A stretch of 26,948 nucleotides of DNA from JBCDCP01 sp039181495 (GCA_039181495.1 JBCDCP010000027.1:1-26948), one strand, 5' to 3'. Counted from the first letter of the stretch, positions 14,276-22,222 are shown. Notes: generated by a model from the letters alone, not told the origin. Translations and numbers: made by a program.

Positions 14276-15307
14276 ATGGAAGCGTCGAACACAACCGATA
14301 TGGAACCGGCACCGGACAGACGGCTGACGGTTGCGAGTGGCGATGATGACGGTCAGAGGCTTGATGTCGTGCTTGCAACGCATCATACCGACCTCTCGCG
14401 CACCCGCCTGAAATCTCTGATCGAGCATGGCTCGGTGGCAATTGACGATATCGCCGTCACCGCACCATCGCGAAAGGTCACCACCGGCGAGCAGCTTGCG
14501 ATAACAGTGCCGCCGCCAGAACCGGCAGTCCCGGCACCTGAAGCGATTCCGCTGAACGTCCTGTATGAAGATGACGAGCTCATCGTGCTCAACAAACCGG
14601 CCGGTATGGTGGTCCATCCCGGTGCCGGGCAGCATCACGGTACACTGGTCAATGCACTGCTGCATCACGCTAAGGGCCAGCTTTCAGGCATTGGCGGCGT
14701 GGCAAGGCCCGGGATCGTTCACCGGCTCGACAAGGACACAAGCGGCGTCATGGTGGTCGCCAAGACGGATCTGGCGCACCGGTCATTGTCGAAACAATTC
14801 GCCGATCATGGCCGCACCGGCGCCTTGCAGCGCCAGTACGAGGCACTGGTCTGGGGCGCGCCGCGTCCTTCCAGGGGCACGATCGAAACTGGCCTTGGCC
14901 GCGATGCCAATCACCCCATCCGGATGAGCGTTCGCAATGATGGCAAGCATGCCATCACGCACTATGAGACGGTTGGCACCTTTGCCGGCACACAGACGGC
15001 AGAGGATCCGGCAGTCGCCCACTTGAAGTGCCGGCTGGAGACTGGGAGGACGCACCAGATCAGGGTTCACCTGAACCATATCGGCCACCCGCTGCTCGGA
15101 GATCCGCTTTATGGAACGGGCTACCGGACAAAAAGCGTCAAACTAACTGACAAGGCGCGCGCGGCCCTTGACCAACTCGGGCGGCAAGCGCTGCACGCGG
15201 CGACCTTGACCTTCGAACACCCCGTTTCGCGCGAGATTCTGGAATTCTCGAGCCTGCTGCCGGCGGATATTGCTGCTCTGATAAGCGCTCTGGAAGCAGA
15301 GGAATGA
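14276..15307 (+). CDS. rluD: 23S rRNA pseudouridine synthase RluD (RluA family)
   Basis: Converts uridines in helix 69 of 23S rRNA (1911, 1915 and 1917 in E. coli numbering) to pseudouridine. An S4 RNA-binding domain lies at about 27-75 (GQRLDVVLA and SRTRLKSLIEHGSVAIDD). The catalytic domain follows, with the motif GIVHRLDKDTSGVMVVAK, in which D152 is the nucleophile. LETGRTHQIRVHLNHIGHPLLGDPLYG is typical of the RluA/C/D group. At 343 residues it is near the usual 325. I chose ATG 14276, with GGGGA about 9 bases upstream; the frame is open 17 codons earlier. RluC could be confused with it, but the S4 domain and spacing favour RluD. Confidence 0.92.
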   Translation: MEASNTTDMEPAPDRRLTVASGDDDGQRLDVVLATHHTDLSRTRLKSLIEHGSVAIDDIAVTAPSRKVTTGEQLAITVPPPEPAVPAPEAIPLNVLYEDDELIVLNKPAGMVVHPGAGQHHGTLVNALLHHAKGQLSGIGGVARPGIVHRLDKDTSGVMVVAKTDLAHRSLSKQFADHGRTGALQRQYEALVWGAPRPSRGTIETGLGRDANHPIRMSVRNDGKHAITHYETVGTFAGTQTAEDPAVAHLKCRLETGRTHQIRVHLNHIGHPLLGDPLYGTGYRTKSVKLTDKARAALDQLGRQALHAATLTFEHPVSREILEFSSLLPADIAALISALEAEE

Positions 15308-15311
15308 TCCT

Positions 15312-15346
15312 CGAAGCATGAACGCATTTTCATAAAATGCGCTTCG
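15312..15346. repeat. Bulged inverted repeat between rluD and rpoH
   Basis: A perfect 8-bp stem (15323-15330 with 15334-15341, loop CAT) is extended by CGAAG (15312-15316) pairing with CTTCG (15342-15346), leaving a 6-base bulge. It starts just after the rluD stop. It may terminate rluD, although no T run follows. The rest of the 258-base gap before rpoH shows only weak promoter-like sequence. Confidence 0.4.
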
Positions 15347-15565
15347 GTGTGGACATTCTTATGTCGCAATGATCTGTCATAAACGTCGGGAATCGCGTGG
15401 AAAAACACGCTATATGAGGACAGGCTAGGGTTTCACGGCCTTGAAAGGTGAAAAGGGCCTACCCACCTACGGCAGCTGTCCAAGTTCCACTAAGGGTCCG
15501 CGCCTGTCATCGCCGCGTGTTGGGATGACAAAATGCCGGATGCCGCAGGAAGGAGACGAAAAAAC

Positions 15566-16474
15566 ATGGCTCAAGCAGCCCTGCCGTCGGTCAGTGCGGA
15601 AGGTGGTCTTTCGCGCTACCTCGACGAGATCCGCAAATATCCGATGCTGCAGCCCGATGAAGAATACATGCTCGCCAAGAGCTGGCGTGAGCATGACGAC
15701 CGGAATGCAGCCCATAAGCTCGTAACGAGCCATCTGCGTCTTGTGGCCAAGATTGCCATGGGCTATCGCGGCTATGGCCTGCCGATCGGCGAGATCGTGT
15801 CCGAAGGTAATGTCGGCCTGATGCAGGCGGTGAAGCGGTTCGAACCGGAAAAAGGCTTCCGGCTCGCAACCTATGCCATGTGGTGGATCCGGGCTTCGAT
15901 CCAGGAATACATCCTGCGCTCGTGGAGCCTTGTGAAGATGGGCACCACCGCCAGCCAGAAGAAGCTGTTCTTCAATCTGCGCAAGATCAAAGGACAGATC
16001 TCGGCGCTCGATGAGGGTGATCTGAAACCGGAACAGGTCAGCACCATCGCTGATCGGCTTGGTGTCAGCGAGGACGATGTCGTCTCAATGAACCGTCGTC
16101 TGTCCGGTGATGCCTCGCTCAACGCACCCTTGCGGGCTGACGGCGAAACCGCAGCCGAATGGCAGGACTGGCTCGTCGACGAGAGTGAAGACCAGGAGAC
16201 GATGCTGGCTGACAGCGAGGAGCTCGACAATCGTCGGACATTGCTCGCGGAAGCGCTAGATGGCCTCAATGACCGTGAGCGGCGCATCTTCGAGGTCCGC
16301 CGCCTGTCCGAAGACCCGCTGACGCTGGAGCAGCTGTCAGAGGAATTCGGTGTGAGCCGTGAGCGTGTCCGCCAGATTGAGGTGCGTGCCTTCGAAAAGG
16401 TTCAAAAGGCCGTGAAAAAAGGTGCCGCGGCACTGGAGCGCGGCGCCACCGCTCTCGAAGCACCTGCCAGCTAG
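15566..16474 (+). CDS. rpoH: Heat-shock sigma factor RpoH (sigma-32)
   Basis: An alternative sigma factor that directs RNA polymerase to heat-shock promoters. Region 1.2/2 begins LSRYLDEIRKYPML, then SHLRLVAKIAMGYRGYGLP and GLMQAVKRFEPEKGFRLATYAMWWIRASIQEYI form regions 2.1-2.4. The RpoH box QKKLFFNLR is at 131-139. Region 4 ends with the helix-turn-helix LTLEQLSEEFGVSRERVRQIEVRAF. The 302-residue length is typical. I chose ATG 15566, with AAGGAG 10 bases upstream; an in-frame ATG 11 codons earlier has no ribosome site. A good terminator follows. Alphaproteobacteria often have two rpoH paralogues, and which one this is cannot be told from the sequence. Confidence 0.95.
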   Translation: MAQAALPSVSAEGGLSRYLDEIRKYPMLQPDEEYMLAKSWREHDDRNAAHKLVTSHLRLVAKIAMGYRGYGLPIGEIVSEGNVGLMQAVKRFEPEKGFRLATYAMWWIRASIQEYILRSWSLVKMGTTASQKKLFFNLRKIKGQISALDEGDLKPEQVSTIADRLGVSEDDVVSMNRRLSGDASLNAPLRADGETAAEWQDWLVDESEDQETMLADSEELDNRRTLLAEALDGLNDRERRIFEVRRLSEDPLTLEQLSEEFGVSRERVRQIEVRAFEKVQKAVKKGAAALERGATALEAPAS

Positions 16475-16507
16475 AAAAGTGCTGGAAAAATAACTGGATA
16501 CACCAAT

Positions 16508-16537
16508 AGGGCACGTCCAAACAGACGTGCCCTTTTT
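16508..16537 (+). terminator. Intrinsic terminator after rpoH
   Basis: A 10-bp stem (16508-16517 with 16524-16533), a 6-base loop and a run of five T (16533-16537) lie 33 bases after the rpoH stop. Confidence 0.9.
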
Positions 16538-16646
16538 CGTTTCTCGAGCCCGACTCGAAGCCAGCGACTTGCGTCATGTGCGAATGACATGGCAGCAGCG
16601 AGAAAGAAGAGTATAAAACTGACAGAAATTGTGATTATCTGAGTTA

Positions 16647-16665
16647 TACACGCAATTCTCGTGTA
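16647..16665. promoter_or_regulatory. Palindromic operator candidate upstream of the peroxiredoxin gene
   Basis: TACACG (16647-16652) and CGTGTA (16660-16665) form a perfect inverted repeat with a 7-base spacer in an AT-rich stretch 59 bases before the gene start. Such spacing suits a dimeric helix-turn-helix regulator. I cannot assign the regulator; it does not look like a classical OxyR or Fur site. Confidence 0.4.
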
Positions 16666-16724
16666 AATGATCTACACCGCCCCCACGCCGATCTCACAAT
16701 CGAGCGCAACTAGGAAGTCCCCAG

Positions 16725-17288
16725 ATGTCAGACATCACGCCAGTCTTGCCACGTCAGGCAGCACCCACCCTTGACGTCAGCACCGTTGGAGGCGGCACCT
16801 GGTCGCTCGATCAGCAATCGCCCGAGAACTTCACCTTGGTTGTGTTCTATCGCGGTCTGCATTGCCCGATCTGCAAAATGCAGCTCAACGATCTGCAGAA
16901 CAAACTGGACGATTTTGACAAGCGCGGCGTCAATGTTATCGCCGTCTCCTCAGACACAAAGGAACGCGCTGAAGAAACAGCACAAAGCTGGGGGCTGGAC
17001 CGTTTGACCCTGGGCTATGGCATTGACTTGCAGACGGCCCGCAACTGGGGTCTCTATGTGTCGGCCGGTAAGGGAAAGACCTCGATAGGCGTCGAGGAAC
17101 CGGCGCTGTTCTCAGAGCCAGGTCTCTTTCTTATCAAGCCAGACGGTTCCGTCTATTTCGCCTCGGTGCAAACGATGCCATTCGCCCGTCCGCATTTCGC
17201 CGACATTCTGGGCGCCATCGATTTCGTGGTGAAGAACGGCTATCCCGCGCGCGGAGAGATCGAAGCTCTGGCACAAGCCGCCGAGTAG
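16725..17288 (+). CDS. Peroxiredoxin-like protein (AhpC/TSA, thioredoxin fold)
   Basis: A cytoplasmic thioredoxin-fold protein of 187 residues with no signal peptide. The active-site region is FYRGLHCPICKMQLNDL, a C47-P-I-C50 pair in the position of the peroxidatic cysteine. This differs from the PxxxTxxC motif of classical AhpC and matches the AhpC/TSA-like group annotated as peroxiredoxin-like. VIAVSSDTKERAEETAQSWGL is typical of the fold. GLFLIKPDGSVYFASVQTMPFARP is the C-terminal part of the domain. It probably reduces peroxides or disulfides; the actual substrate is unknown. It has its own gap with a palindrome upstream and a terminator downstream, so it is probably a single-gene unit. 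Confidence 0.87.
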   Translation: MSDITPVLPRQAAPTLDVSTVGGGTWSLDQQSPENFTLVVFYRGLHCPICKMQLNDLQNKLDDFDKRGVNVIAVSSDTKERAEETAQSWGLDRLTLGYGIDLQTARNWGLYVSAGKGKTSIGVEEPALFSEPGLFLIKPDGSVYFASVQTMPFARPHFADILGAIDFVVKNGYPARGEIEALAQAAE

Positions 17289-17314
17289 CCCACGATCAAG
17301 AAACCAAAACGAAG

Positions 17315-17347
17315 AGCCCCCGCGCAGGTCCTGCACGGGGGCTTTTT
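17315..17347 (+). terminator. Intrinsic terminator between the peroxiredoxin and PCu(A)C genes
   Basis: An 8-bp GC-rich stem (17315-17322 with 17336-17343) continues as GCAG/CTGC after one mismatch, followed by a run of five T. It sits between two convergent genes and serves the plus-strand gene best. Confidence 0.9.
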
Positions 17348-17366
17348 CTTTGCGTATTGGACAGTG

Positions 17367-17909
17367 TCAGTGGTTGTGATCGTGGCCCGAATGATCGTGG
17401 TCTGAGTGGTCCATGCCGCCTTTGCCATCAGGCGTCTTGGCGCCGACAGCGGCGATCGGCATCATCACCGCAATCTCACCGGCCTTCTCGAACTGCAGCG
17501 TTACTTCGATCGCCTCGCCCTGCTTGAGCGGCGCGTTCAGCCCCATGAACATGACGTGGAATCCACCAGGTTCCAGAGAAACCGTTTCGCCCGGCGGGAT
17601 CTCAAGCCCGCCCTCAAGTTCGCGCATCTTCATGACCCCTTCGGTCATCCCCATCTCGTGGATCTCCACACGTGCCGAGGCATCAGTCGAGGCCGACACG
17701 AGGCGATCAGGCTCGCTTCCTGTATTGGTTATGGTGGTGTAGCCACCGCCCATCTTTGCGCCACCCGGTGTTGCTCGCGTCCAGGGCGTGTCGATCTTGA
17801 GAGTCCCCAGCGAGTATTCCTTTGCTTGAGCAGGCACGTCCATAAGGGCGGTGCCAGCAATTACAGCCGACGCAGACAAAGCGGCCAGTCCTCTTGCGAA
17901 GTGTTTCAT
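17367..17909 (-). CDS. Periplasmic copper chaperone PCu(A)C
   Basis: PCu(A)C proteins bind Cu(I) in the periplasm and help to metallate cytochrome c oxidase. An N-terminal signal peptide (about 1-29, ending AQA) precedes a beta-sandwich domain. Metal ligands of the family are visible: H84 and M86/M88 in IHEMGM, M95 in VMKMREL, and H118 and M120 in PGGFHVMFMGL. A His-rich C-terminal tail (residues 166-180, seven His) may bind extra metal. AGGA lies 7 bases before ATG 17909; an ATG one codon earlier is equally open. It lies about 90 bases downstream of a DUF2946-like gene in the same orientation, as in many copper loci. Confidence 0.92.
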   Translation of the reverse strand: MKHFARGLAALSASAVIAGTALMDVPAQAKEYSLGTLKIDTPWTRATPGGAKMGGGYTTITNTGSEPDRLVSASTDASARVEIHEMGMTEGVMKMRELEGGLEIPPGETVSLEPGGFHVMFMGLNAPLKQGEAIEVTLQFEKAGEIAVMMPIAAVGAKTPDGKGGMDHSDHDHSGHDHNH

Positions 17910-18000
17910 CATCTTGTCCTCGCTAAGCCGGCGCATCGCGCGCATCCAGCAGCGCATGCGTTCCGGCAGTCCGAAGTTTGATTGAAGGGTTCGTCGTCGA

Positions 18001-18498
18001 TCAGGCGTGCACGGGCGGCGCCCGGATCAGATCCATCGCTGCCCGGCGCAGCTCAATACTGGGATCGGTTACCAGCGCGAGATGGTCGCTCGCACGAACC
18101 CAGGGAATGGTGATGGGCGACGTTCCGGATGCAGCAAGGGCCGCACCTGGCGCACAGCATTTCGAACAGGCCAGCGATGTCCCGGCCGGTGTATCGCTGT
18201 CATTCGGTGAACCCGGTGACGCATAGTGGCAAAGAGAGGCCAGCGGATCGAAAGACCAGCCGCCACCGGCCTCAGTTTCAACGGCATCAGATGGCGTCAG
18301 CCATGCCGGTAGCGGCACGACCGCAAACGCCAGATTCAGCAACAGCGCGTAACAGCCTAGCAGCACGCCCAAATGCGGTAACTGCCGCAGAGATGCCAGC
18401 GGCTCGAGCTCAGTTGTGCCGCGACCGGCTGCGTAAACATCCACTTTCGAAGCGCGCCTCATGCTGCCAAGACAATCATTACGTTGCATCATCCGCAA
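18001..18498 (-). CDS. DUF2946-like membrane protein, probable copper-related
   Basis: A 165-residue protein with a basic N-terminus, one membrane segment (about 43-65, LGVLLGCYALLLNLAFAVVPLPAWL, which could be a signal anchor) and a periplasmic part with a cysteine cluster. The cluster includes LCHYA and ACSKCC and is flanked by Ser/Pro-rich sequence. This matches the DUF2946 pattern, a family often found beside PCu(A)C chaperones and TonB receptors in copper loci. It is probably cotranscribed with the downstream PCu(A)C gene. The start is uncertain: neither the first ATG nor the ATG at codon 13 has a good ribosome site. The function is inferred from context only. Confidence 0.68.
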   Translation of the reverse strand: MRMMQRNDCLGSMRRASKVDVYAAGRGTTELEPLASLRQLPHLGVLLGCYALLLNLAFAVVPLPAWLTPSDAVETEAGGGWSFDPLASLCHYASPGSPNDSDTPAGTSLACSKCCAPGAALAASGTSPITIPWVRASDHLALVTDPSIELRRAAMDLIRAPPVHA

Positions 18499-18524
18499 GC
18501 AGACAGTCGGTCACAGGCCGCTGG

Positions 18525-19475
18525 CTACTTCAGCTCGATGGCATAGTCAGCCACAGGCACAATGTCATCGATCAGTCCGTTCTCGCGCATGAATTCGGCA
18601 AAGCGGTCATAGCGTCGGCTGTCGAGCGCAGCAGGTCGTTTGGCAAACCGTGGCAGCGTGTCGATCCAAGCCTGGCGGTTGAGCGCATCATCAAGATCGG
18701 GATGAGCTTTCAGGAACGTCGCCCATCCTTCTTCAGGATGATTGGTCAGCCAGATCACGGCCCGTTCGGTGGCTTCGATGAAGGCCCGCAGGGCAGGTTT
18801 GTCAAGCTCGCCATTGCGCGCCACGTAGATCAACTCGTCATAGACCGGCACACCATGTTCTTCGGGGTAAAAGGCGAGACCCTCATGGTCTTCGAGCTTC
18901 AATTGCGTCAACTCGAAATTGCGGAATGCACCAATCACACCATCAACTCGACCGGCTATGAGTGCGGGCGATAGCGCGAAATTCACATTCACCAACTCGA
19001 CGTCATCAAGAGCCAGGCCCGCTTCGGTCAGCATGGTGCCGAGCAGCGCATCCTCGAATCCTCCAACCGAAAACCCCACCGTCTTGCCCTTAAGATCAGC
19101 CACCGAGGTGAGTGGTCCTCCAGCAAGAACCACCAATGTGTTGAGCGGGGTTTCAACCAGCGTTCCAATCCGCGTCAGAGGCAGACCTTCCGCCACCTGA
19201 ATGTGCAGTTGCGGTTGATACGAGATCGCAATATCCGCCTGTCCTGCAGCAACCAGACGCGGCGGAGCGGACGGGTCAGCCGGCGGTACCAGCGTCACAT
19301 CCAGACCGGCATCGGCGAAATAGCCCTTCTCCGCCGCGACTACCAACGGCGCGTGGTTCGGATTCACGAACCAGTCGAGAAGGACCGTAAGCTTGGTGTC
19401 TTCGGCCACAGCAAGCGGTGGCGTGACAAGGGTCGACGCCACGACAAAGCATGCAACAACGAGACGATAGAGCAT
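18525..19475 (-). CDS. thiY: Thiamine-precursor (pyrimidine) ABC transporter, substrate-binding protein ThiY-like
   Basis: A periplasmic NMT1/THI5-like binding protein. The signal peptide is residues 1-24 (ending AVA). The mature part opens VLLDWFVNPNHAPLVVAAEKGYFADAGL, the family signature. ADIAISYQPQL and LKGKTVGFSVGGFED are further typical segments. ThiY of Bacillus binds N-formyl-aminopyrimidine, a thiamine salvage intermediate. Assignment to thiamine rather than other NMT1 ligands rests on the TPP riboswitch upstream of the operon. AGGAG 9 bases before the ATG overlaps the thiX stop codon. Last gene of the operon; no ATPase gene follows. Confidence 0.9.
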   Translation of the reverse strand: MLYRLVVACFVVASTLVTPPLAVAEDTKLTVLLDWFVNPNHAPLVVAAEKGYFADAGLDVTLVPPADPSAPPRLVAAGQADIAISYQPQLHIQVAEGLPLTRIGTLVETPLNTLVVLAGGPLTSVADLKGKTVGFSVGGFEDALLGTMLTEAGLALDDVELVNVNFALSPALIAGRVDGVIGAFRNFELTQLKLEDHEGLAFYPEEHGVPVYDELIYVARNGELDKPALRAFIEATERAVIWLTNHPEEGWATFLKAHPDLDDALNRQAWIDTLPRFAKRPAALDSRRYDRFAEFMRENGLIDDIVPVADYAIELK

Positions 19476-19487
19476 CTGAGATATCTC

Positions 19488-20318
19488 CTAGAGGTGTTGT
19501 TCGCGCACCCAAGGCGTCAGCCGGCGCGTTAGCACATCGGTTGTCAGGCGCAGCGCGACAGCGCTGAGCCCCAGAAGAACAAGACTGGCGAAAACGGTAT
19601 CGGTCTGCATGCGCGCATTGGCTTGCAGCATGACGAAACCGATCCCGGCTGACGCACCAACCCATTCGCCGACCACTGCTCCTATGGGCGCGATCGCCGC
19701 TGCAACACGCAAGCCCGAGCCGAGCGCCGGCAACGCGGCCGGCAACTGAATCAATCGAAACGTCTGCCATCTTGACGCGCGGTGCAGGCGAGCAAGATCG
19801 AGCAGCATGGGGTCGGTACGGCGCAATCCGTCATGGAAAGCTGATGCGACCGGGAAATAGATGATCAACGTCGCCATGGCGATCTTTGAGGCAAGCCCAA
19901 AGCCAAGCCAGATCACCAGCAAAGGCGCGATAGCGAACACAGGCAGCGCCTGGCTGGCGACGAGTACGGGATAGAGCGCTGCGCGGGCCGGACGATACAG
20001 CGCCATCAGACTGGCGGTACCCATACCCAGCACCGCGCCAGCCGCAAGACCAAGCACCATCTCAAGCAGCGTGATGCTGGTGTGGAAAGACAAATAAGGC
20101 CATTGGCCGACAATGCTGGACCACACTGCAGACGGGCCTGGCAGCAGATAGCCTGGCGGCTGGAAGATGGTGACCGCGAACCACCAGACCGCGACCAGCA
20201 CCACCAGGATACAGGCGGCGCGAAACAACTTGACCAGAACAGCGCTTGCAACAGCGAGAAACGCGGAGAACAAGCTGGTCGGCGTGACCGTTTGCCGCCA
20301 CTCCTGGCTAACGCTCAT
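19488..20318 (-). CDS. thiX: Thiamine-precursor ABC transporter permease ThiX-like
   Basis: An inner-membrane permease of the BPD transporter family, 276 residues with about six membrane segments starting near LFRAACILVVLVAVWWFAV. The EAA-type region near the C-terminus, GEWVGASAGIGFVMLQANARMQTD, is characteristic of ThiX/SsuC-like permeases. I chose ATG 20318, with GGGGA 8 bases upstream; an ATG five codons earlier has no ribosome site. It is the first gene after the TPP riboswitch and is 12 bases from thiY. The permease needs an ATPase that is not encoded nearby. Confidence 0.9.
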   Translation of the reverse strand: MSVSQEWRQTVTPTSLFSAFLAVASAVLVKLFRAACILVVLVAVWWFAVTIFQPPGYLLPGPSAVWSSIVGQWPYLSFHTSITLLEMVLGLAAGAVLGMGTASLMALYRPARAALYPVLVASQALPVFAIAPLLVIWLGFGLASKIAMATLIIYFPVASAFHDGLRRTDPMLLDLARLHRASRWQTFRLIQLPAALPALGSGLRVAAAIAPIGAVVGEWVGASAGIGFVMLQANARMQTDTVFASLVLLGLSAVALRLTTDVLTRRLTPWVREQHL

Positions 20319-20387
20319 AACCTTTGTCCCCATATCTGCCGGCGGCGGGATCGGGGAACAGGCGCTAAAATGTCGAGGCCCTGACGC

Positions 20388-20480
20388 TCCGTCCCTTCGC
20401 CGGTATGATCCGGATCAGGTTCAAAGGGTTCGGCACGTGGCCATCTCAGTTCCGCAATTACACGCGGAACACCCCTCGGA
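20388..20480 (-). promoter_or_regulatory. TPP (THI-box) riboswitch controlling thiX-thiY
   Basis: Read on the minus strand, the conserved elements occur in order: closing stem TCCG (20480-20477) with CGGA (20391-20388), GGGGTG near 20475, CTGAGATGG at 20449-20441, ACCTGATCCGG at 20420-20410, and GGCGAAGGGA at 20401-20392. This is the canonical THI box that binds thiamine pyrophosphate. The 70-base leader before thiX contains TGTTCCCC (20360-20353), which can pair with GGGGACA (20331-20325) over the thiX ribosome site. Translational control by hiding the ribosome site is therefore likely (inference). No terminator is seen in the leader. Confidence 0.94.
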
Positions 20481-20544
20481 TGTGAGCAGGAAGGTGGACC
20501 GGCAGGTGTGGGTCGTCAACCTGTTTGGCAGATCGCGTACCGAT

Positions 20545-22125
20545 TCACTGACCCCAGGTTTCGAAAGCCTGATCGAACACCGACTGGCCCTCGGTGCCCT
20601 TGGCAAGCGTGATGATCGCCCGCTTGCCCGACGCATAGACCACCGGAACATCGAAGAAGGGTTGTTCCTTTAGTCGGATCCGATTGGATTCAGCGTCCGG
20701 ATTGCGCGAATGAAGCGCCATCAGGAAGACGCCATCGTCGACCTTGACGACTTCGCCGGCAAGCGGCCCACCGGCAGCGCGTGGCGTCTGCTTGACGAGC
20801 AGACCGGGAACATTCTCGATCCGCTCGGTGGTCACGTTTGCCGGCGTCTGGAAGAAGAAGTCGATTGTATGGGTCGCAGGGAACTCGGGATCCTGATTGC
20901 GGAATATGTTGATCGTCAGGCTCAATTGACGTTCAGGAATCTGGACCTGGCCTTCGATATAGGCGCTGCCGTCCTGTTGCCGAAGCGCCCAGTTGACCGA
21001 ACCGGCGACCTGTGTCGGCGCAACACCTTCCTGTCCCGATTCCTCGATCAACAGCGCTTCTATGACTGCCGGTGGTGGCGGGGCAGCCGGCTCCGCGGTC
21101 GCCTGTTCTGGTGCCGCAGGAGCGGGGGCCGGCGCCGGCTCGGGGGTCTCCTCTTCAGCGCCTGGCAGGCGCTCTTCGACCTTGTCGGCATCCTGGCCAC
21201 CGGGATTAACGATCGCAATGATCGGTTCGACCGTCTGCAGGACCACCTCACGCTGCCAATAACCAACTGCGCCTAAGCCAGCGAGTGCGACCAGCGTGAT
21301 CGCGAGTCCCCAACGGCGTCGCGGCGGCTCAGCGACATAGGCTGTCCCCTCCGGCCAGTCATTCGGATCAGGCGCGGGTTGTTGGTTTTGCAACTCAGGA
21401 GCAAAGCCCGGCGCGGCGGACTGAATGTCCTGAACCGCCGGCTCCGAACCAGGAGGCGGGGCAGGCGGCGGCGGAGGTGGTGGTGCGGCCGCCGCTGGTG
21501 GGGGTGGTGCAGGCGGTGCTGGGGCCGCGGGCGCAGGTGGCGGCGCCACTGCCGCAGGCGGAACAATTCCAGCAGGTGCAGCCGGCGACGTTGTCACGGC
21601 TGGCGGTGCGGGTTGCTGCACCGGCTGGGCCGGAGCGTCCAGGACAGCAGACGTTGTAACTGGCGGCTGTATGCCCGGTGGCGGCTCGGATGGCGTCGCA
21701 CTTGCTGCCGTGGGAGCCGGAGGAGGCGTTGACTGCGGCACGGCAAATGGAGCCTGCGGCGGAGTCGCCGGAGGCAATTCGGTGCCGGTTGTCGCTGCGC
21801 CGGCTGTACCGGCTCCGCCCAGTCGTTGACGTAGAGGCGACACATAGGGCTGCGTTGTCGTCGATGTTGTGACAGGCGGTGTGGCAGGTGGTTCGGGCGT
21901 CGCAACCGCTTCCTTGACGGCCTCTTCGCCCTCAATGCGCTGTGCGGCCTGTTGCAGGCTCGTGCGCACCTCTTCGATCTGCGCTTCGGGGGTTTCACCC
22001 TCGGCATTTGTAAGCTGCGCAACCAACGCCGCTTCGGCACGCGCATAGAGTGCTTTGCGCCCGGCGGCATTATTATCTGCAAGGCCGTCAACAGCCTTGC
22101 GCAAGACTGAGTAAAAATCGGTCAT
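20545..22125 (-). CDS. Proline-rich single-pass membrane protein, conserved hypothetical near purA
   Basis: A 526-residue protein. The N-terminal helical region (1-75) opens MTDFYSVLRKAVDGL with ALYARAEAALVAQL. A very Pro/Ala-rich stretch (about 78-228) includes runs of seven prolines. One transmembrane helix lies at about 273-290 after PPRRRWG. A short acidic and Pro-rich spacer follows, then a C-terminal globular domain (about 370-526) with GSVNWALRQ, IRGQ-like beta strands and TERIENVPGLLVKQ. I recall proteins with this N-terminus beside purA in rhizobia, without known function. I chose ATG 22125 from that similarity; neither it nor the ATG 12 codons upstream has a good ribosome site. The topology suggests a cytoplasmic N-terminus and a periplasmic C-terminal domain. 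Confidence 0.82.
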   Translation of the reverse strand: MTDFYSVLRKAVDGLADNNAAGRKALYARAEAALVAQLTNAEGETPEAQIEEVRTSLQQAAQRIEGEEAVKEAVATPEPPATPPVTTSTTTQPYVSPLRQRLGGAGTAGAATTGTELPPATPPQAPFAVPQSTPPPAPTAASATPSEPPPGIQPPVTTSAVLDAPAQPVQQPAPPAVTTSPAAPAGIVPPAAVAPPPAPAAPAPPAPPPPAAAAPPPPPPPAPPPGSEPAVQDIQSAAPGFAPELQNQQPAPDPNDWPEGTAYVAEPPRRRWGLAITLVALAGLGAVGYWQREVVLQTVEPIIAIVNPGGQDADKVEERLPGAEEETPEPAPAPAPAAPEQATAEPAAPPPPAVIEALLIEESGQEGVAPTQVAGSVNWALRQQDGSAYIEGQVQIPERQLSLTINIFRNQDPEFPATHTIDFFFQTPANVTTERIENVPGLLVKQTPRAAGGPLAGEVVKVDDGVFLMALHSRNPDAESNRIRLKEQPFFDVPVVYASGKRAIITLAKGTEGQSVFDQAFETWGQ

Positions 22126-22180
22126 CGGATAGGCCCGTGGGTCTCCCGCGACGTGCCGCATACACGCACGTTACTGAGTT

Positions 22181-22200
22181 TTGTCGCCATCCTGGCGCAA
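22181..22200 (-). terminator. Weak hairpin downstream of purA
   Basis: On the minus strand CGCCA and TGGCG flank a 3-base loop, extended by TTG/CAA with one bulge, 23 bases after the purA stop. No T run follows, so termination is doubtful. Confidence 0.3.
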
Positions 22201-22222
22201 CTTGGTGGAGCAAACGCGGAAC

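Noticed and set aside
15440..15468. Possible RpoH-type promoter (CTTG, 18 bases, CCCACCT) before rpoH
   Set aside because: The -10 part matches the consensus poorly, so it is no better than chance without transcript data.
21379..21732. GGC/GGT-rich repeat-like DNA, possible tandem repeat
   Set aside because: Explained by the proline and alanine codons of the minus-strand proline-rich protein; no regular period seen.
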